Origin: Streptomyces sp. NBC_00440
GTDB lineage: Bacteria > Actinomycetota > Actinomycetes > Streptomycetales > Streptomycetaceae
Length of the DNA: 64,000 bases
Reading direction: 5' to 3'
Assembly (NCBI RefSeq): GCF_036014215.1
Contig: NZ_CP107921.1
Coordinates: 434,001 to 498,000 of the forward strand
This document shows positions 60,569-64,000 of the stretch, one piece after another. The notes under the pieces were generated by a model. The model made no database searches, was not told the DNA's origin, and was given only the letters and a program-made list of their open reading frames with translations. Every line of letters starts with the position of its first letter. Position 1 is the first letter of the stretch. Made by a program: the position numbers and the translations under genes.

Positions 60569-62542
60569 GTGCTGCTCTCCGCGACCCCGCCACCGGGCCC
60601 GCGTCCCGCTCAGGAGCTCCGGCTGTACGAGGAGGCCGCCCGCCTCCGTGGGCTGACCCCGCCCGCCGGCCATCCGGCGGCCAGCATCACCTGGCTCGGT
60701 CCCGCCGCCTCCAACCCGGCGCTGGCGTACCGGACGGGCGGTGACTCCGCGCACCTCGCGGAGAGCCGCCGCTGGATCGAGGCCGCGGTACGGCTGCCGC
60801 ACTGGGGCAGGGCCCATATGCCGGACCACGATCTGGACGCGGGCTGGCTGCTGCACCATCTCTCCCTGGCGTACCGCTGGATCGGGGACGAGCTGCCCGG
60901 CGCCACGAGCGCGCTGCTGCGGTACAAACTGCTCCTCCAGGGGCGCCGGCTGTACGAGTTCGCGGTGGCGTCCGAGGGCCGCTGGTGGTCGTCGTCGTAC
61001 TGGCAGAACCACAACTGGATCTGCTACGCGGGACTCGCCACCGCGGGGTATGTGCTGGGCAAGCAGGAGTGGACCGACCGGGCCAGGGACAATCTCGGCC
61101 GGGTTCTCGACCTGCTGCCCGATGACGGTTCGCACGCCGAGGGCGTCGTCTACTGGCGCTACGGGGTGCCCTGGCTCGCCATGCATCTGGACCTGCTCCA
61201 GGAGGCGGAAGGCACCGACTGGTGGGACCGCGGCGGATTCCTCCCCCGCACCTTCCACTACCGGCTGCACCAGACCGCGCCGGGGTTCGCACTCAACGTG
61301 GACCACGGCGACTGCCACGACCGGCGCAGCGGGCACAGCGCCGGGCTCTACTACCGGCTCGCCGCGCAGTACGGCATCGCCGAGGCGCAGTGGATGGGGA
61401 ATCTGGCTTCGGGCGAGCTGCTGCGCGCGGAGGCCGCGGAGAGCGGAGTCCGGCCCGGCATCCTCCCGGAGGCGTATCTGGAGTACCTCTGGTACGACCC
61501 GTCGGTCCCGGCCCGCAGGCCCACCGGGACGCGGGCGTTCTTCCCGGATCTGGGGCTGCTCACCGCCCGTACCGGCTGGGACGCCAACGACACCCTGGTG
61601 TCGTTCAAGGCGAGTCCCGGCGGTGGCCACAAGGCGTGGGAGACCTCGGAGAAGCACCGGGCCGAACAGGGCTGGGAGACGCTGAACCAGGGTCACCACC
61701 ACCCCGATTCGGGCTCCTTCGTGCTGGTCTCGCAGGGTGCTTTCCTCGCGGTCGACGAGGGCTACAGCAACCGCAAGCGGGCCGCGCACCACAATCTGCT
61801 GCTGGTCGACGGCCAGGGGTACGCGGACGAGGACCGCTACCACGTCTACGCGGGCATCCCCCATGAACGGCAGGCCAGGCAGCGCGATGTGCTGCTGGCC
61901 GGGGGCTGGGCGCACGCCACGGCGGAGATCGCCGCGATGTACGGTCCGGCGCTCGGGGTGCGCAGGCTCGACCGCACTCTGGTGTTCACGCCGGCGGGCC
62001 GGCTGGTGCTGCTCGACCTGGCCGAGGCGGACACCGGCCGGGAGTGGTCGTTCCTGCTCCAGACCGATGCGCCCACCGAGGAGCTGCCGGACGGCACCCG
62101 GCTGATCCGGTCGGGTGAAGCGACCGCCCACGTACGGCAGTTCGTGCCGGAGGGCGCCGTGTGGGCCTCGGAGGTGACGGAGGTCGAGGCGAACCCGACG
62201 TCCAGTACCCCGGACCTGAAACTCACCCGCACCCTGCACACGCTGCGCTCCACCACCGCGCGTACCGCGTCGGCACTGTTCCTCACCGCGGTCGAGCCCG
62301 GTGCGGTGGGCACGGCCCGCGCCCTGGAGTGCGCGGCAGGCGAGGGCATGGCCTTCGGCGGTGAGCGGGTGCTCCTCTCCCCCGCCGCTCACCGGATCCG
62401 GACGGCCGGGGTCACCGCCGACGCGGCGGCCGTGCTCCTCGCCGACAGTGCGGCGCCGTACGTGGTGGCGGCCCGGCGGCTCGAACTGGACGGCCGGGTG
62501 TTGCTCGACGCGGCCGAGCCGTACACCGGGAAGGTCGGCTGA
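60569..62542 (+). CDS. Second heparinase II/III-like protein
   Basis: 657-residue protein, GTG 60569. The toroid domain contains WSSSYWQNHNWICYAGLA and DDGSHAEGVVYWRYGVPWL; the C-terminal beta domain contains LNQGHHHPDSGSFVLVSQG and DEGYSNRKRAAHHNLLLVDGQGY, a His-rich catalytic/metal region typical of the family. It has no signal peptide. Only distantly similar to the preceding heparinase-like protein, so the two probably act on different linkages or sizes of the same polymer. Followed 2 nt later by the YesL-like gene. Confidence 0.87.
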   Translation: MLLSATPPPGPRPAQELRLYEEAARLRGLTPPAGHPAASITWLGPAASNPALAYRTGGDSAHLAESRRWIEAAVRLPHWGRAHMPDHDLDAGWLLHHLSLAYRWIGDELPGATSALLRYKLLLQGRRLYEFAVASEGRWWSSSYWQNHNWICYAGLATAGYVLGKQEWTDRARDNLGRVLDLLPDDGSHAEGVVYWRYGVPWLAMHLDLLQEAEGTDWWDRGGFLPRTFHYRLHQTAPGFALNVDHGDCHDRRSGHSAGLYYRLAAQYGIAEAQWMGNLASGELLRAEAAESGVRPGILPEAYLEYLWYDPSVPARRPTGTRAFFPDLGLLTARTGWDANDTLVSFKASPGGGHKAWETSEKHRAEQGWETLNQGHHHPDSGSFVLVSQGAFLAVDEGYSNRKRAAHHNLLLVDGQGYADEDRYHVYAGIPHERQARQRDVLLAGGWAHATAEIAAMYGPALGVRRLDRTLVFTPAGRLVLLDLAEADTGREWSFLLQTDAPTEELPDGTRLIRSGEATAHVRQFVPEGAVWASEVTEVEANPTSSTPDLKLTRTLHTLRSTTARTASALFLTAVEPGAVGTARALECAAGEGMAFGGERVLLSPAAHRIRTAGVTADAAAVLLADSAAPYVVAARRLELDGRVLLDAAEPYTGKVG

Positions 62543-62544
62543 CC

Positions 62545-63180
62545 ATGGATCGGACCCTCTCACCAAGCTGGCCGACGCTGCTGCGCCGGCTGGAGTTCGT
62601 CGCGTACCCGGCGGCGGCCGGGGCGGCGTTCGCGGTGCTCTCGCTCGGTGTGGTGACCTGGCTGCCCGCGCTGGCCGCGATGGCACACGCACTCCAGCGG
62701 TGGCGGGTGGACGGCGACAGCCGGTGCTTCGTCCACACATTCACGGCGTTCCCCCGGTACTGGCGGTCCCTGTGGCGGCACGGGCTGGTGTCCACCGCTG
62801 CCGCCGGTGTGCTCGCCGCCAACATCGTTCATCTGCTGGGCCGTTCGGATCCCTGGACGTTCGTGGTGCTGGCCGCGCAGGTGGGTATCGCGGCCGCCGC
62901 GGTCATCCACCATGTGGCACTCGCCGCCGAGGCGGGCCGGGACCCGGACGGTTCGGCCGGCGCCTGGACCCGGAACGCGCTCGCGCTCGGCTTCGGCTCG
63001 GCGGGCCGTGGCACCGCGCTGCTCGGCGCGGTGGTCTCGGCGGCACTCCTCTCTCTCGTCGTACCGCTGGGACCGCTGCTGCTGGGCCCCAGCATTCCGG
63101 TACTGCTCGCCCTCTCCTTCGGCGACAGTCCGTCCCCGATCCACACCGCCTTCACCCGGAGTAAGGGGCCAGCGTGCTGA
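62545..63180 (+). CDS. DUF624 (YesL-like) membrane protein
   Basis: 211-residue membrane protein with about five helices and the N-terminal pattern of the YesL/DUF624 family (RLEFVAYPAAAGAAFAVLSLGVVTWLPALAAM, then F-T-A-F-P-R-Y-W). The family is of unknown function but is a recurrent member of ABC-importer plus lyase operons, for example the Bacillus rhamnogalacturonan (yes/yte) genes. Its stop overlaps the PL8 gene start by 7 nt, indicating coupled expression. Confidence 0.85.
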   Translation: MDRTLSPSWPTLLRRLEFVAYPAAAGAAFAVLSLGVVTWLPALAAMAHALQRWRVDGDSRCFVHTFTAFPRYWRSLWRHGLVSTAAAGVLAANIVHLLGRSDPWTFVVLAAQVGIAAAAVIHHVALAAEAGRDPDGSAGAWTRNALALGFGSAGRGTALLGAVVSAALLSLVVPLGPLLLGPSIPVLLALSFGDSPSPIHTAFTRSKGPAC

Positions 63181-64000
63181 ACCGCAGAGACCACTCACAC
63201 CACAGAGATCCCGGGCGACGTGCCGACGCTCCGCCCGGAGCGACCAGCCGTCGTACCGTCCTGGCCGGAGCGGCGGCGGTCGGCGCGGCCGCGGTGCTGC
63301 CCGTCGCCCTGGGCGCGGGCCCGGCGCGGGCCGCGACGGACGGCGCCGCCGCGCTGCGGGAGCGCTGGCACACCCTGCTCACCGGCGGCCCCGACCTGGA
63401 CCAGGGTGACCAGCGGATCGCGGCGGCCGTCGAACGGGCCGGGCAGGCGGGGGCCACCGCGGCGAAGGGGCTCGACCCCACCCGGACCGACGGTCTCTTC
63501 CCCGACCTGACCGGCACGACGCTCTCCAACCAGGTCACGACGGCGTTCAAGCGGCTCGCCACGGCCGCGACCGCCTGGGCGGTCCCCGGAACCCCGCAGT
63601 ACGGCGACGCCGCGCTCCGCGATCTGCTGCTGGCCGGGGTCGACTGGATGCTGACGAACCGGTACGGAGCTGCCCACCCCCGGTACGACAACGACTGGGA
63701 CTGGGAGATCGGCTCGGCGCTCGCCCTCAACGACGCGTCGGTGCTCCTGCACGACGCGCTCGGCGCCGACCGGCTGGCCCGGATCACCGAAGCGGTGCGG
63801 CACTACACCCCGGATCCGAACCTCTGGCGGGCCGACCGGCAGATCGCGACCGGCGCCAACCGGGTCTGGATCTCCACCGTGGTCGCCGTCAACGCCGTGC
63901 TGCGGGACGACGGCGACGACCTGGTGCGAGTACGCGACGCCCTGTCGGACGTCGAGGGTTCGGGCGCCAACAGCGTGCTCGCCTTCAATGACGTGAGCGC
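63174..64000 (+). CDS. Polysaccharide lyase family 8 enzyme (C-terminus off the window)
   Basis: First 275 residues, from GTG 63174, of a secreted lyase that continues past the right edge (family length about 750-800). A Tat-type signal is present (SRRTVLAGAAAVGAAAV, cleavage near ARA at about residue 52). The toroid domain has the PL8 motif NDWDWEIGSALALND and ATGANRVWISTV. PL8 enzymes cleave hyaluronan, chondroitin or xanthan by beta-elimination. The catalytic Asn/His/Tyr cluster lies beyond the visible part or at its end, so specificity cannot be judged. It would be the extracellular depolymerase of this locus. Confidence 0.88.
   Translation, partial: MLNRRDHSHHRDPGRRADAPPGATSRRTVLAGAAAVGAAAVLPVALGAGPARAATDGAAALRERWHTLLTGGPDLDQGDQRIAAAVERAGQAGATAAKGLDPTRTDGLFPDLTGTTLSNQVTTAFKRLATAATAWAVPGTPQYGDAALRDLLLAGVDWMLTNRYGAAHPRYDNDWDWEIGSALALNDASVLLHDALGADRLARITEAVRHYTPDPNLWRADRQIATGANRVWISTVVAVNAVLRDDGDDLVRVRDALSDVEGSGANSVLAFNDVS

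Overview
The window is about 64 kb of very GC-rich actinobacterial chromosome. GTG starts and ATGA or TGATG gene overlaps are frequent. Gene content points to Streptomyces: DasR-type sites at a chitinase, a sortase-E-like LAETG protein, DUF5709, an ECF41 sigma factor, many BlaI/M56-like and LacI/MarR/TetR regulators, and sugar ABC importers without their own ATPase. No rRNA, tRNA, CRISPR array, origin or intact mobile element was seen. Everything is read by eye from the sequence; no database was searched.

Layout. 1-2.1 kb: a 3Fe-4S ferredoxin and a P450 (cut by the left edge), divergent from a MarR regulator with a 19-bp palindrome between. 2.3-7.7 kb: a DUF1177 protein, an NCS1 permease and an M20 peptidase in one tightly coupled operon, divergent from an IclR regulator and a PepE-type dipeptidase; together a plausible uptake and hydrolysis module for an amide or peptide-like compound. 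7.9-13.4 kb: PAP2 phosphatase, paired CrcB fluoride channel genes, a DedA protein, a GAF-PP2C phosphatase and a divergent pair of unknown genes. 13.5-18.9 kb: copper/metal island (DUF305 lipoprotein, DUF6153-like protein, CDF exporter, CopZ, CopA) with two CsoR-like boxes. 19-26 kb: a patchwork with an isochorismatase-like hydrolase, a glycosyltransferase, a Cdh-like pyrophosphatase, a methyltransferase, an ECF41 sigma module with a recognisable promoter, and three decayed genes (MerR, IS5-type transposase, SDR). 25.5-27.3 kb: TetR regulator and divergent quinone oxidoreductase sharing a three-copy operator.

27.3-34.2 kb is an envelope-stress-like region: BlaI and M56 peptidase, a polysaccharide deacetylase coupled to an MGDG-synthase-like glycosyltransferase, an OmpR/HK two-component pair and a COG4705 membrane protein. 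TACA/TGTA inverted repeats of BlaI type lie before blaI, in the glycosyltransferase/response-regulator intergenic region (three copies), and again 23 kb away before the PAP2 phosphatase gene. 34.3-37.5 kb: a PEP-mutase/ICL-family lyase and dhaKLM. 37.7-47.5 kb: LAETG surface protein, GH16 glucanase, glutaminase-STAS, a baeRF-like protein, DUF5709, a short Rho paralogue, phosphoglucomutase, and a chitinase with two DasR-type sites.

47.6-53.4 kb: methyltransferase, RpiR regulator, then an operon for a polar amino-acid ABC importer followed by an M20 carboxypeptidase-like enzyme. 53.5-64 kb: a polysaccharide-utilisation locus with a LacI repressor, an ABC sugar importer (binding protein and two permeases), an SDR dehydrogenase, two heparinase II/III-like proteins, a YesL-like DUF624 membrane protein and a PL8 lyase cut by the right edge. 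The lyases would release unsaturated uronate oligosaccharides outside and inside the cell, the importer would bring them in, and the SDR would act on the keto-uronate products.
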